NCBI RefSeq assembly: GCF_021246445.1
Contig: NZ_JAJQXW010000001.1
Span: 1,196,168 to 1,260,167, forward strand
Length of the DNA stretch: 64,000 nucleotides
Source: Rhabdothermincola salaria
GTDB lineage: Bacteria > Actinomycetota > Acidimicrobiia > Acidimicrobiales > Acidimicrobilacustridaceae
Direction of reading: 5' to 3'
A program made the position numbers and the translations under genes. This document shows positions 19,437 through 29,571 of the stretch, piece by piece (the first letter of the stretch is position 1; each line of letters starts with the position of its first letter). Below the pieces are notes generated by a model. The model searched no databases. It was not told where the DNA came from and worked only from the letters and a program-made list of their open reading frames with translations.

Positions 19437-20432
19437 TTACGGCATGTGGACGGCGTGGAGCTCGGCGGCGGGCTCGACGACGACATCGTCGCCGAGGACG
19501 CTGAGCTCGTCGACGATCGCACCCGCACCGACAGTGGCGCCGGGGCCCACCAGCGACGCCGTGACCCGGGCGCCGGCCGCGACCCGTGCCCCGGGCATCA
19601 CGACGGCGTCGCGGACGACGGCACCGGCTTCGACGCTGGCGCCGGCCATCACCACGCTGTGGGTCACGTCCGCACCGTCGGCCACCTGTGCCGACGGGTG
19701 CAGCCCGACCTCGGGGTCGCCTCGCACCCCGTCGATGAGGTCGAGTTGCACCTGGAGGTACGTGGACGGCGTGCCGGCGTCGACCCAGTACGCCTCGCTC
19801 CCCACCGCGTACAGGCGGGCGTCGTCGACCATGGCCGGGAACGTCTCCCGCTCGATGGAGACCTTGCGGCCGTCGTCGATGCGGTCCACGACCGACGGCT
19901 CGAGCACGTAGGTGCCGGCGTTGATCCAGTTGGTGGGGGCGGTGCCGGGAGGAGGCTTCTCGATGAAGGCCCGCACCCGTCCGTCGTCGTCGGTGTCGAC
20001 GACGCCGTAGCGCGAAGGATCGTCGACCGGGGTCAGGGCGATGGTGCCCTCGGCCCCCCGCTCGTGGTGGAGCTTCCACAGGATGCTCACGTCGAGGTCG
20101 GTGAGCACGTCGCCGTTGACCACGACGAACGTCTCGTCGATGCCGGCCGAACGGGCGGCGAAGCGCACCGCCCCGGCCGTGTCGAGCGGCTCGGGTTCGA
20201 CTGCGTAGTGCAGGTCCACGCCGGCGCACCGGCCGGTCGGGTAGGCGTCGACGAAGGCGTCCGGGCGATAGCCGAGGCTGAGCACTGCTTCGCTGACGCC
20301 GTGGGCGGCCAGCGAGCCGATCACCCGCTCGATCATGGGCCGGTCCACGATCGGCAGCATCTGCTTGGGGGTGGCGAGGGTGAGGGGCCGGAGCCTGGTG
20401 CCGAAGCCGCCGACCAGGACGACGGCCCTCAC
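19437..20432 (-). CDS. NDP-sugar pyrophosphorylase, probable mannose-1-phosphate guanylyltransferase
   Basis: The 331-residue enzyme probably makes GDP-mannose from GTP and mannose-1-phosphate. The nucleotidyltransferase signature GGFGTRLRPLT...PKQMLPIVD opens the protein. VVNGDVLTDLD is the metal site, and the last 80 residues are hexapeptide repeats (left-handed beta-helix: HPSAQVADGADVTHSVVMAGASV). This two-domain layout matches the GMPP-B-type enzymes of actinobacteria, which also sit beside the F420 genes. The GTG start overlaps the stop of the upstream gene by GTGA. Glucose-1-phosphate thymidylyl/uridylyltransferase is the alternative; the context (phosphomannomutase, gmd) favours mannose. 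Confidence 0.85.
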   Translation of the reverse strand: MRAVVLVGGFGTRLRPLTLATPKQMLPIVDRPMIERVIGSLAAHGVSEAVLSLGYRPDAFVDAYPTGRCAGVDLHYAVEPEPLDTAGAVRFAARSAGIDETFVVVNGDVLTDLDVSILWKLHHERGAEGTIALTPVDDPSRYGVVDTDDDGRVRAFIEKPPPGTAPTNWINAGTYVLEPSVVDRIDDGRKVSIERETFPAMVDDARLYAVGSEAYWVDAGTPSTYLQVQLDLIDGVRGDPEVGLHPSAQVADGADVTHSVVMAGASVEAGAVVRDAVVMPGARVAAGARVTASLVGPGATVGAGAIVDELSVLGDDVVVEPAAELHAVHMP

Positions 20433-21190
20433 GGAGCGACCGTGGTGCCCGGGTCGTCGCTGGCGGTGGGTGCCTCGGTGGGGTCGGTGGACCCGCTCGG
20501 GACCTGCTCGACGGGTGTGTCGAGGCCGTCGGGGATGTCGGAGGTGACACCTCCACCCGGCATGTCGCTGAGCTGATCGAGCTGGGGCACGCTCGGCGGG
20601 CGCGGGATCTCGGCGCCGGCGGGGGCCACGGCGATGGTGACCGCCAGGCGATCCTCGTCGAAGCGCACACCCCCCATGTCGTCGGTGACGACGGTGCCGG
20701 GGTCGTCGGGATCGTCGGCCGGCCAGACGGTGACGCTGACCTCGGCGGGTTCGCCGCCGCAGTCGTAGCCGTCGTCGTAGGTCGTGCCCTGGTAGGTGAA
20801 CGAGCCGGAGCCGAACGACCACCCGACCATCTCGCCCAAACCGCCGAGGGTGGCGTTGCGGCCGGCGTAGCCGTTCACGAACGGGTGGAGGTGGGCCACC
20901 CCGTCGTCGTGGGTGTGCAGGCCCGTGGTGTCGGGGCCCACATCGGAACCCGCGGGCAGGAAGGTGTCGCAGACGTAGATGCCGTAGGCGGCGTGCCAGT
21001 GCTCACCGACGCGAGGGCTCTCGGCGGCGGCTTCCTGGTTGGCGCCTCGGGCGACGACGACCAGCACGGCGCCCACGACCACGATGGCCAGGATGCTCAA
21101 GGGGAACGCCAACTGGCGCTTGGGTGCGGATGGTGAGCCGCCGGCGCGTGCAGCGCGGGCGACTTTCTTGGCCGAGGACGCTTTGCCCAT
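20429..21190 (-). CDS. Single-pass membrane protein with His-rich extracytoplasmic domain, unknown function
   Basis: I do not recognise a named family. The 253-residue protein has a basic cytosolic N-terminus, one membrane helix (FPLSILAIVVVGAVLVVVAR, about 29-48) and an outer domain. Three His clusters stand out: GEHWHAAYGIYVC, GLHTHDDGVAHLHPF and the intervening Asp-rich turn. They could bind a metal. Two cysteines (in IYVC and DYDCGG) may form a disulfide. The tail after about residue 200 is Pro/Thr/Asp-rich and probably unstructured. Its stop overlaps the guanylyltransferase start, so the two are co-translated. Confidence 0.72.
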   Translation of the reverse strand: MGKASSAKKVARAARAGGSPSAPKRQLAFPLSILAIVVVGAVLVVVARGANQEAAAESPRVGEHWHAAYGIYVCDTFLPAGSDVGPDTTGLHTHDDGVAHLHPFVNGYAGRNATLGGLGEMVGWSFGSGSFTYQGTTYDDGYDCGGEPAEVSVTVWPADDPDDPGTVVTDDMGGVRFDEDRLAVTIAVAPAGAEIPRPPSVPQLDQLSDMPGGGVTSDIPDGLDTPVEQVPSGSTDPTEAPTASDDPGTTVAP

Positions 21191-21199
21191 AGGGCGGAC

Positions 21200-21205
21200 A
21201 GGCTA
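21200..21205 (-). promoter_or_regulatory. -10 box TAGCCT of the His-rich membrane protein gene
   Basis: TAGCCT lies 9 nt before the ATG at 21190, predicting no leader or one or two bases. The operon with the guanylyltransferase would start here. Confidence 0.5.
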
Positions 21206-22489
21206 GTGGCCCGCAGCACCGCTGCCGTCGCGCCGCCGACGCCCGGCGAGCTCGTCGAAGAGCTCCTCGTAGGCGGCGGCCACCGCCGCAGGTGAGGCCC
21301 AACCCTCGACGAACTGCCGGCCCGCCGCACCCATCGCCGACGCCCGGGCCGGATCGTCGAGCAGCTCACCGACCGCACCGGCGAACGCATCAGGGTCCTC
21401 GGGGGGCACGGACAGCCCGGCACCGGCTCGCTCGACCGTGCGCTCCACCTCGGTGCCGGGGTCGACGCTGGCCACCAGCGGCCGGGCGGCGGCGAGAATC
21501 GAGTACAGCTTGGAGGGGACGCTCGACCAGGCCAGACCCCGCTTCAGCGGCACCACGTGCACGTCGGCGGCCGCCAGCACCTCCGGGAGGTGTTCCTTGG
21601 GTTGCATGTCGACGAAGCGGACGTTGGCGAGCCCCCGCGCCTGATCCTCGAGCTCGGGGCGCGCCGCGCCACCGCCGTTGACGACGAACACCACGTCGGG
21701 GCGTTCGTCGGCGAAGCGCCGGGCGGTGGCCAGCACCATGTCGAGGGACTGGGACAGGCCCACGTTCCCGGCGTACATGACGACCTTTCGGCCCACGAGG
21801 TCGTGGTCGCGCCGATAGGCGTTCTCGGTGGGGCCCGGTCGGATCCAGTCGGTGTCGACGAAGTTGGGGATCACCCGCACCTTGGCGGCCTGGCGGGCCG
21901 AGCTCGACGGCTCGACCCCTGCGGTGATCTTGGCCCGGACGTTGTCAGCCAGGTCGTCGGACAGCACGGTCACGGCGTCCGACAGGCGGTAGGTGGTGCG
22001 CTCCAACCACCGGGCGGCGGCGATCACCCGCTCGCCCTGGAGCAGACCGAGCTCCACCGCCACGTCGGGGAAGACGTCCTGGATGTTGAACACGAACGGC
22101 ACCTGTCGGGCCCTAGCCACCGACCACCCGGCTGGCCCCAGCGTCAGCGGCGGCGACATGGAGAGCACGGCATCGGGACGGCGGGACAGCCCCCCGACGA
22201 CGGTCGCCAGGGCGGTGAACCCCCCGAAGGCCAGAGCTCGGGCCGGGATGTTGCGCTTGTCCGTGGGGAACGGGTGCACCCGGCTGACGCGACCCCACCC
22301 GGTGTCCTCGTTGCGGACCAGGCGTCCTTCCCATCCCGGCTCGATGGCATGGCGCTGGTACCAGGGCAGCGACGTCACCACGTGCAGGTGGTGGCCTCGC
22401 TCGACCAACTCGTGGGCGATGCGGGTCATCACCTCACCGGTCGGGGCCACGTCCGGGGCGAAGTGGGGGCACAGCACGACGAGGTTCAC
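21203..22489 (-). CDS. GT4 glycosyltransferase (WbuB/WcaI-like)
   Basis: The 428-residue GT-B enzyme starts NLVVLCPHFAPDVAPTGEVMTRIAHEL, a pattern seen in colanic-acid/O-antigen transferases such as WcaI and WbuB. It has FNIQDVFPDVAVELG, the donor-domain start KVVMYAGNVGLSQSLDMVL, and the phosphate loop region PSKLYSILAAARPLVAS. The GTG start overlaps the upstream stop (GTGA) and has a good ribosome-binding site, AGGAG 5 nt upstream. It is the last of three tandem glycosyltransferase genes. Such enzymes often add L-fucose or an N-acetylamino sugar, but the donor cannot be assigned. Confidence 0.88.
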   Translation of the reverse strand: MNLVVLCPHFAPDVAPTGEVMTRIAHELVERGHHLHVVTSLPWYQRHAIEPGWEGRLVRNEDTGWGRVSRVHPFPTDKRNIPARALAFGGFTALATVVGGLSRRPDAVLSMSPPLTLGPAGWSVARARQVPFVFNIQDVFPDVAVELGLLQGERVIAAARWLERTTYRLSDAVTVLSDDLADNVRAKITAGVEPSSSARQAAKVRVIPNFVDTDWIRPGPTENAYRRDHDLVGRKVVMYAGNVGLSQSLDMVLATARRFADERPDVVFVVNGGGAARPELEDQARGLANVRFVDMQPKEHLPEVLAAADVHVVPLKRGLAWSSVPSKLYSILAAARPLVASVDPGTEVERTVERAGAGLSVPPEDPDAFAGAVGELLDDPARASAMGAAGRQFVEGWASPAAVAAAYEELFDELAGRRRRDGSGAAGH

Positions 22490-23676
22490 CGGGGCTCCTG
22501 GTGGGCGGGGTCGATCGGGTGGGACCCGAGGTCGGGTCGGGCGGCGTCGTGGTAGGCGTCGGCCAGCGCGGCGGCGGAGCGGGGCCAGGCGAAGGCGAGC
22601 GCCCGGCGGCGGCCGGCGGCGACGAGGGCCTCGGCCCGTGCCGGGTGGTCGAGCACGTCCGCCAGCGCCGTGGCCCAGGCCGTGGCGTCGTAGGGGTCCA
22701 CGATCACCGCCGCACCGCCGGTCACGTCGGGGAGCGCCCCGGCGTCGGAGGCCACGACGGGGCAGCCGCGGCTCATGGCCTCGACCACGGGCAGGCCGAA
22801 TCCCTCGTAGGCGGAGGGGAAGGCCAGCACCGAGGCACGGCGATAGAGCACCTCGAGGTCGGTCGCGGGGATGCGGCCAGTGCGCACCACGTGCTGTTCG
22901 AGGCCGTAGGCGGCCACCGCGGCGTCGAGGTGCGACTCGGCCGGACCGGCCCGGCCGGTGAGCACCAGCGCCAGGTCCGGACGGGCGCCGACGAGGAGGG
23001 ACAGGGCCCGAACCAGGGTCTCGTGGTTCTTGTGGGCGTAGGTGATGGCCGGGTACAGCACCACCCGCCGACCGGCGAGGCCGAGGCGACCCAGCACCGC
23101 GTCGGGGTCGACCGAGCGGGGCAGCGGGCCGGGCCGATCGACCCCGCTGGGCACCAGACGCAGGTGGCGCGGGTCGACCCCGCAGCGGTCGACGGCGTCG
23201 CGACCCGTGAACGTGGTCAGGGTGATCACGATGCGGGCCCGCCGCAGCGAGGGAGGGGCCACGGCTCGGATGTAGGTGCGCTTCAGCGCCGAGAACCGCT
23301 CGGGGTGAGCCAGGGGTTGCAGGTCGTGGAGGGTGACGACCGACGGCACCGGCGACACCCACGGGATGGTGCCGCCGGCGTGGTGGACGACGTCGAGGCG
23401 CCGACGACGGCTCTCGGCCGCCAACCAGGTGGACTCGGCCAGCACCCGCCGGGGCCGGCTGCGCCCCGAGACGGGCGCCACGACGGTGCGCCAGGCGCCC
23501 GCCAGGTCGGGATGGGCGGACGAGAACGAGCCGTTGACGAACAGGGTCACGTCGAGGTCGCGGGGGGCGGCGTCGGCGAGGGCCTCGAGGAGGCCGACCG
23601 TGTACTCCTCGCTGCCCCCGACGTCGCCGGGGACGAGCCACAGCAGGTTGACACCGACCGCCAGGGCGGCGCTCAC
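22486..23676 (-). CDS. GT4 glycosyltransferase
   Basis: The 396-residue GT-B protein has NLLWLVPGDVGGSEEYTVGLLEAL at the N-terminus, VVTLHDLQPLAHPERFS centrally, and the donor domain with YPAITYAHKNHETLVRAL and FPSAYEGFGLPVVEAMSRG (E-x7-E). The GTG at 23676 has AGGAGG 6 nt upstream and overlaps the stop of the preceding glycosyltransferase by GTGA. It is clearly paralogous to that upstream gene and to the enzyme at 13979. Together these look like sequential transferases assembling one repeat unit. Confidence 0.88.
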   Translation of the reverse strand: MSAALAVGVNLLWLVPGDVGGSEEYTVGLLEALADAAPRDLDVTLFVNGSFSSAHPDLAGAWRTVVAPVSGRSRPRRVLAESTWLAAESRRRRLDVVHHAGGTIPWVSPVPSVVTLHDLQPLAHPERFSALKRTYIRAVAPPSLRRARIVITLTTFTGRDAVDRCGVDPRHLRLVPSGVDRPGPLPRSVDPDAVLGRLGLAGRRVVLYPAITYAHKNHETLVRALSLLVGARPDLALVLTGRAGPAESHLDAAVAAYGLEQHVVRTGRIPATDLEVLYRRASVLAFPSAYEGFGLPVVEAMSRGCPVVASDAGALPDVTGGAAVIVDPYDATAWATALADVLDHPARAEALVAAGRRRALAFAWPRSAAALADAYHDAARPDLGSHPIDPAHQEPR

Positions 23677-24794
23677 GACGGCCCTCCTCGGGAGGCTGCC
23701 TCGTGGTACACGGCTTCGAGGGCGGCCGCGGTGGCGGCCCACGAGAAGTGGTCGCGGGCCCGGTCGTGACCGGCCGTGCCCAGCCGGGCCCGACGGTCGG
23801 GATCGTCGAGGAGGCCGCCGAGCGCGTCGCCCAGCCCGCCCACGTCCTCGGGGTCCACGAGGACGCCCGTCTCCCCCGCCACCTCGGCGGTGGCGGTGCC
23901 GGCCGACGTCACGACCGGCGTGCCCTGGGCCATGGCCTCGAGCACGGGGAGGCCGAAGCCCTCCTGGCGGCTCGGGAAGCAGAAGACGTCGGCACCGGCG
24001 TAGGCCGCCCGCAGGTCGTCCTGGGTGAGGAAGCCCACCGGGCGCACGCGCTCCCCCAGCGCCGCCAGGCGGGGCGTCAGGTCCTCGTTCCAGCCCTGGG
24101 GGCCGGCCAGGACCAAGGTGACGTCGCGGCGGGCGAGGGCGGCGAAGGCATCGAGGAGGACAGGGAGGTTCTTGCGAGGCTCGATGGTGCCGGCCCACAG
24201 CACGTAGCGCCCCTCGAGGCCGTGGCGGGCCCGGAAGGCCTCCACCTCGCTCCCGGCGACCGGTCGGGGCTCGATGCCCCAGGGCACCAGGCGGAGGCGA
24301 TCGGGGTCGAAGCCCTGCGCTCGGCACTCGTCGAGCGTGGCCCGGGACGGGGCCATGACGAGGGTGGCGTCGCGCCGGGCCAGATCGATGGCCCGCCGGA
24401 AGAACGCCACGCCGCGCCGGGTGAACTGCGAGGGGTCGTGGGTGAAGGCCAGGTCGTGCACCGTGACCACCAGCGGCGCCGACGGCGGGGGCACTGCCAT
24501 CCCGGTGGCGTGGATCACGTCGACCGGACCGGTGGCCCGCTGCACCGGGGGGCGGCGCAGCCGGTGCCAGGACTCGTAGAGCGCCAGGCGGGGAAGCGGC
24601 AGCGGCACCACCGGAATGGGCGGCACCCAGCTCGTCGCCGGATCGTGGCGGTGGCGGGCGCTCACCCCGATCTGAGCCACCTGCCCGTGCACCTGCAGGG
24701 CGCGCACCGACTCCAGCGCGGCCTGCGCCGTGCCGCCCGGCACGCTGTGCCAGCACTGTTCGAGGGTCACCGCGACCCGTAGCGGTCGGTCCAC
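23673..24794 (-). CDS. GT4 glycosyltransferase
   Basis: The 373-residue GT-B protein begins RPLRVAVTLEQCWHSVPGGTA and contains VVTVHDLAFTHDPSQFTRRG, WAGTIEPRKNLPVLLDAF and FPSRQEGFGLPVLEAMAQG. It heads the three-gene glycosyltransferase run. The start is uncertain: the GTG at 24794 has GGGAG about 11 nt upstream, while an in-frame GTG at 24812 would add six residues. No TANNNT box sits at the leaderless distance. It diverges from the fucose-synthase-like gene. Donor unknown, possibly a GDP-linked sugar. Confidence 0.86.
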   Translation of the reverse strand: MDRPLRVAVTLEQCWHSVPGGTAQAALESVRALQVHGQVAQIGVSARHRHDPATSWVPPIPVVPLPLPRLALYESWHRLRRPPVQRATGPVDVIHATGMAVPPPSAPLVVTVHDLAFTHDPSQFTRRGVAFFRRAIDLARRDATLVMAPSRATLDECRAQGFDPDRLRLVPWGIEPRPVAGSEVEAFRARHGLEGRYVLWAGTIEPRKNLPVLLDAFAALARRDVTLVLAGPQGWNEDLTPRLAALGERVRPVGFLTQDDLRAAYAGADVFCFPSRQEGFGLPVLEAMAQGTPVVTSAGTATAEVAGETGVLVDPEDVGGLGDALGGLLDDPDRRARLGTAGHDRARDHFSWAATAAALEAVYHEAASRGGPS

Positions 24795-24850
24795 GACGGG
24801 CGAGTCTCCCACGCCCGCCGGGACGCCCCGGGACGGCCCCGGCTCGTCGG

Positions 24851-24856
24851 TAGGGT
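24851..24856 (+). promoter_or_regulatory. -10 box TAGGGT of the GDP-fucose-synthase-like gene (leaderless type)
   Basis: TAGGGT ends 7 nt before the ATG at 24864, which supports that start over the in-frame GTG at 24855 that overlaps the box. Confidence 0.6.
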
Positions 24857-24863
24857 GGCGGCC

Positions 24864-25853
24864 ATGGTTCCTGTTCCGGGGTTCGAGCCCGATCCGGCGT
24901 TCTGGCGTGACCGCACCGTGTTGGTGACCGGTGGCAACGGGTTCCTCGGTCGAGCGGTGGTCGACCGCCTCCAGACCCGCGGGCCGCGGGCGGTGGTCAC
25001 CCCGACCAGCTCCGACTACGACCTGCGCGACCGCACCGCTGTGGCCTCGATGTTCGCCGACGTCGAGCCGGACCTCGTGATCCACCTCGCCGCCCGGGTG
25101 GGGGGCATCGGGGCCAACATGGCCCGCCCCTCCGACCTCTACCTCGACAACCTCCTGATGGGCACGTACGTGCTCGACGAGGCCCGCCGGCGCGACACCG
25201 AGCAGACCGTGATGCTCGGCACCATCTGCTCGTACCCCAAGTTCACGCCGGTGCCCTTCACCGAGGACTCCCTCTGGCAGGGCTACCCGGAGGAGACCAA
25301 CGCCCCCTACGGGATCGCCAAGCTGGCCCAGCTGGTGCAGCTCCAGGCCAACCGCGCCCAGTACGGCCAACGCGCCGTCTACCTGATGCCCACCAACCTC
25401 TACGGGCCCCGCGACAAGTTCCACCCGGCGGTGTCGCACGTGATCCCCGCCCTCATCAAGAAGACCGTCGACGCCACCGAACGGGGTGACGAGGCCATCG
25501 AGGTCTGGGGCACGGGCTCGGCCAGCCGCGAGTTCCTCTACGTCGACGACGCCGCCGAGGCCATCTTGCTGGCGACCGAGTTCTACGACGACGGCGAGCC
25601 CGTGAACCTCGGTGCCGACCAGGAGCTCCCCATCCGCGATCTGGTCGACATCATCGTCGAGCTGGTCGGCTTCACCGGTGAGGTCCGTTGGGACACCTCG
25701 AAGCCCGACGGCCAGCCCCGCCGGGGCGTCGACGGCAGCCGGGCCCGGGACCGCTTCGGCTTCGTGGCCGGCACCTCGTTCGAGGAGGGGCTGCGCCTCA
25801 CCCTCGACTGGTACCTGGCCAACCGCGAGGAAGCCGAGGCTCGCGCCATCTGA
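24864..25853 (+). CDS. fcl: GDP-L-fucose synthase-like epimerase/reductase
   Basis: The 329-residue extended SDR enzyme resembles GDP-4-keto-6-deoxymannose 3,5-epimerase-4-reductase, which yields GDP-L-fucose with NADPH. It has VTGGNGFLGRAVVDRL, HLAARVGGIGANMARPSDL, the catalytic Ser-Cys region TICSYPKFTPVPF, the Tyr-Lys pair in APYGIAKLA, and NLYGPRDKFHPAVSHVIPALI carrying the family's catalytic His. Each motif matches the Fcl family. It is transcribed alone and convergently with the UXS gene across a perfect palindrome. Its substrate would come from Gmd 8 kb away. A related GDP-heptose/6-deoxyheptose enzyme is an alternative. Confidence 0.86.
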   Translation: MVPVPGFEPDPAFWRDRTVLVTGGNGFLGRAVVDRLQTRGPRAVVTPTSSDYDLRDRTAVASMFADVEPDLVIHLAARVGGIGANMARPSDLYLDNLLMGTYVLDEARRRDTEQTVMLGTICSYPKFTPVPFTEDSLWQGYPEETNAPYGIAKLAQLVQLQANRAQYGQRAVYLMPTNLYGPRDKFHPAVSHVIPALIKKTVDATERGDEAIEVWGTGSASREFLYVDDAAEAILLATEFYDDGEPVNLGADQELPIRDLVDIIVELVGFTGEVRWDTSKPDGQPRRGVDGSRARDRFGFVAGTSFEEGLRLTLDWYLANREEAEARAI

Positions 25854-25869
25854 GCCTGCTCGGCGGGGT

Positions 25870-25893
25870 GGTCACCCCGGGCCCGGGGTGACC
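25870..25893. terminator. Perfect 24-nt palindrome between convergent genes
   Basis: GGTCACCCCGGG is followed directly by its reverse complement CCCGGGGTGACC, giving a stem of about 10 bp. Lying between two convergent stop codons, it fits a bidirectional terminator. No U-tract follows on either side. Confidence 0.6.
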
Positions 25894-25921
25894 GTGGGCG
25901 CGGGCCGGCTCACCGACCGGC

Positions 25922-26875
<954 letters not shown>

Positions 26876-26882
26876 GGTGCTC

Positions 26883-29537
26883 CTACCGGCCGATGCCCTG
26901 GTGGGTGAAGCCCCGCCGCAGCAGGGCGCCGCGGTCGAGGAGGTTGCGGGCGTCGACGACGTGGCGATCGGTCATGGCGTCGGCGACCTTGTCGAGGTCG
27001 ACCCACTTGAACTGGTCCCACTCGGTGAGCACGGCGAGGACCCGGGCCCCCTGGCAGGGGGCGTAGACATCGTCGCAGACAACCACCTCGGGCACCTCGG
27101 GAAGCGATCCGGTGACGGTGGGGTCGTGGGCGTGGACCTCGGCGCCGGCGGCCACCAGGCGGCGCACGATCTCGACGGCCGGGGAGTCGCGGCGGTCGTC
27201 GGTGTTGGCCTTGAAGGTCAGCCCCCACACCCCGATGCGCACGCCGTCGACCGTGCCGCCGGCGGCCTGGGTGATCTTGGCCACGACCCGGTCGAACTGG
27301 GCGTCGTTGATGCTGAGCACGGCGTCGAGCAGGTCGAAGTCGTAGCCCGCCTCGGTGGCCATGAACCGCAACGCCCTGGTGTCTTTGGGGAAGCAGTTGT
27401 GCGCCACCAACCCGCCGGTGGCGACCACGGTGTGCGGCCCAGGGACCTCGATTGAGTAGACGGGCCCGACGTGGTGCCGGCTTTCGACGCGGGCGACGCG
27501 GGCCCACACCGCCCCCTTGCCCAGTCGGCGATAGCCCGTGGGAGCGATGCGCTTGGCCTGGCGGTCGAGGGCTGCACGGATCTCGAAGGCCTCGCCTTCC
27601 GGGACGAGGAACAGGGCCTGCTCGACCTGATCGGCTCCGGAGATGGTGAGGAAGTACGCGTCGGTGGTGGCTTTGGCGGACCGACCGACCTTCAACCGCG
27701 CCACGATCCCGAGCCCACCGAGCAGCCGGAGCATTCCGTCCGCCAACTCGCGTGAGACGGTTCCGTACTCGAGACACACGCTCGGCCCGCCGTTGACGTA
27801 GGACCAGGATCCATCGCCGTCCCAGAGTCCGCGAAGGAACGCCTTCTGCCGGCTTTCGGGCAACCCCCACAGCACGTCGGGCACCCGCTTCGTGTAGCTC
27901 GTGGACCCCAGCCCGAGGCCCGACTCGAACCATGCGGCGAGCACTCGGGAGCTCACGGCGACCTGCCGCGTCGTCGAGACCCGGCGGGCCTCGGCCTTCA
28001 CGCCCTGGCCTTCCCAGTAGGCACGCACTCTCTCGACCAGGTCGTGCTCCAGGTGAGGATGGAAGCTGCACGCTACGCGTCGCCGCGATCCGTCCCGGGT
28101 GACGTGGCCCTCGGCGGCGTAGATGCCGAGCATCCACCACAGCTCGTCACCATCGGGCACCAAGGCCGGCACGTAGGTCCCGTTCGTCGTCGTGCCGAGC
28201 AGTGCTCCGTCGACGTCCATCCCCAGGCGCTCCAGCTCGTCCAGGCGCAGGGTGCCGGAGCGCAGCACGTCCCGCCGACGCCCGGCGGGAAGTTCGTCGG
28301 CGACCTCGAAAAGCCGCTGCCGTTGGACGGCGGACAGTCGACAGATCACCTGTGACGGATCGAGGTCGGCGTGTCCCAACGTGGCGGTCAGGTCATGGAT
28401 GAGGAAGTGGTCTGGCGCGAGGGGCGCTCCCTGGGCGATCGGGAGCCAGTCATCGGTGGTGAGATCATCGGCCAGGCGCAGACCGGTGCGCTCGGGATCG
28501 ACGCCGTCGCCGACCACCATCGGGTGGTCGGCGGTCACAGTGAGGCGCCGTCCCATCTTGGTGACGATGTCGACGACCACGCCGTCGTAGTCACGCACCG
28601 TGAGCTGTGCCACAGGGAAGAACTCAGGGGCCGGGTCCCCGGGGTTCCACGCCAGGACCTCGACACCGGCGATCCCCCGGGACTCCACCTCGCAGGCAAG
28701 CTGCTCGAAGGTGATGAGGGACGTCTGCCAGCCCCGGCGCACGAGGACGGTCTCGGCGCCCTCGAAGCAACTTCCACCCCATCCGGGGCCGGGGCGCAGG
28801 AACTTGTTGCCGATTCGGGTGTCGTACCCCATGCCCAGCATCACGTCGTCGGCATCGGCGCCGAGGGCCTCGCACAGCGCCGCCACCGCGTTCACGAACG
28901 ACAGCTTCATGGCCAGGAAGGCGTTCGAGGCGTACTTGATCGTCTCGGCCGACGCCGGGTCGGTGACCATCAGCGGCGCCGGCACCCCCAGGTACAACGA
29001 GGCCACCCGGATGGCCGCCCCCTGGTCGTCGGAACCGATCACCACCCGGTCCGGGTTCAAGAAGTCGTGCACCGCCGAGCCCTCGCGCAGGAACTCCGGG
29101 TTCGACACCACGTAGAGGTCCGACCGCCCCAGGGCCTGCTCCACCCGTCGGGTCGATCCCACCGGCACCGTGGACTTGTTGACCACCACCGCCTCGGCCG
29201 GCAGGTGCGGGGCGATCTGCTCGGCGGCCGCCTCCAGGTAGGTGAGGTCGGCCGAACCGTCCGCCCCCTGCGGGGTCGGCACGCACAGGTATGCGAACTG
29301 GGCGTCCGCGGTGGCGGCACCCACGTCGGTGGTGAAGCGCAACCGGCCCGCGTCCATCCCCTCACGGACGATCTCCTCCAACCCCGGCTCGTGGATCGGG
29401 ATCCGCCCCTGCTGCAGCGACGCCACCTTGTCCGGGTCGATGTCGACGCACACCACCGTGTGCCCCAGGCTCGAGAAGCACGCACCCGTGGTGAGCCCGA
29501 CGTAGCCGGTCCCGATCACCGCGATCGTCTGGTCCAC
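26883..29537 (-). CDS. ugd: UDP-glucose 6-dehydrogenase precursor containing an intein
   Basis: The 884-residue precursor is a UDP-glucose dehydrogenase of 426 residues interrupted by a 458-residue intein. The N-extein (1-256) has [27 protein letters not shown] and [21 protein letters not shown]. It ends PGPGWGGS just before the catalytic Cys. The C-extein (715-884) resumes [11 protein letters not shown] and continues [20 protein letters not shown]. Splicing rebuilds GGSCFPKD exactly, and Cys715 becomes the catalytic nucleophile at position 257. The enzyme oxidises UDP-glucose to UDP-glucuronate with two NAD. The GTG at 29537 follows GGCGGAAC; longer frames upstream are not protein-like. It lies 34 nt after the LCP gene and 7 nt before UXS. 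Confidence 0.93.
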   Translation of the reverse strand: MDQTIAVIGTGYVGLTTGACFSSLGHTVVCVDIDPDKVASLQQGRIPIHEPGLEEIVREGMDAGRLRFTTDVGAATADAQFAYLCVPTPQGADGSADLTYLEAAAEQIAPHLPAEAVVVNKSTVPVGSTRRVEQALGRSDLYVVSNPEFLREGSAVHDFLNPDRVVIGSDDQGAAIRVASLYLGVPAPLMVTDPASAETIKYASNAFLAMKLSFVNAVAALCEALGADADDVMLGMGYDTRIGNKFLRPGPGWGGSCFEGAETVLVRRGWQTSLITFEQLACEVESRGIAGVEVLAWNPGDPAPEFFPVAQLTVRDYDGVVVDIVTKMGRRLTVTADHPMVVGDGVDPERTGLRLADDLTTDDWLPIAQGAPLAPDHFLIHDLTATLGHADLDPSQVICRLSAVQRQRLFEVADELPAGRRRDVLRSGTLRLDELERLGMDVDGALLGTTTNGTYVPALVPDGDELWWMLGIYAAEGHVTRDGSRRRVACSFHPHLEHDLVERVRAYWEGQGVKAEARRVSTTRQVAVSSRVLAAWFESGLGLGSTSYTKRVPDVLWGLPESRQKAFLRGLWDGDGSWSYVNGGPSVCLEYGTVSRELADGMLRLLGGLGIVARLKVGRSAKATTDAYFLTISGADQVEQALFLVPEGEAFEIRAALDRQAKRIAPTGYRRLGKGAVWARVARVESRHHVGPVYSIEVPGPHTVVATGGLVAHNCFPKDTRALRFMATEAGYDFDLLDAVLSINDAQFDRVVAKITQAAGGTVDGVRIGVWGLTFKANTDDRRDSPAVEIVRRLVAAGAEVHAHDPTVTGSLPEVPEVVVCDDVYAPCQGARVLAVLTEWDQFKWVDLDKVADAMTDRHVVDARNLLDRGALLRRGFTHQGIGR
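27396..28769 (-). mobile_element. Intein with LAGLIDADG homing endonuclease, inserted at the UGDH active-site cysteine
   Basis: The 458-residue in-frame insertion starts at Cys1 ([13 protein letters not shown], block A). Block B is TADHPMVV with the TxxH His at intein residue 82. Two dodecapeptide endonuclease motifs lie at 213-221 (MLGIYAAEG) and 312-320 (LRGLWDGDG); both acidic residues, E220 and D319, are kept. Blocks F and G are VYSIEVPG (438-444) and GGLVAHN with penultimate His457 and Asn458. The +1 residue is Cys. All residues for standard Cys-type splicing and an active endonuclease are present. M. jannaschii UDP-glucose dehydrogenase is recalled as also carrying an intein, so the host protein is not unprecedented. 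Confidence 0.93.
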
Positions 29538-29571
29538 TGAAGTTCCGCCTTCGGTCGTGGGTGGCCGCTCG

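Noticed and set aside
18990-19504. Small Arg-rich open frames in the repeat region as possible genes or a pseudogene
   Set aside because: The same peptide strings recur because the DNA repeats recur. There is no start signal, no domain and no conservation beyond the repeats.
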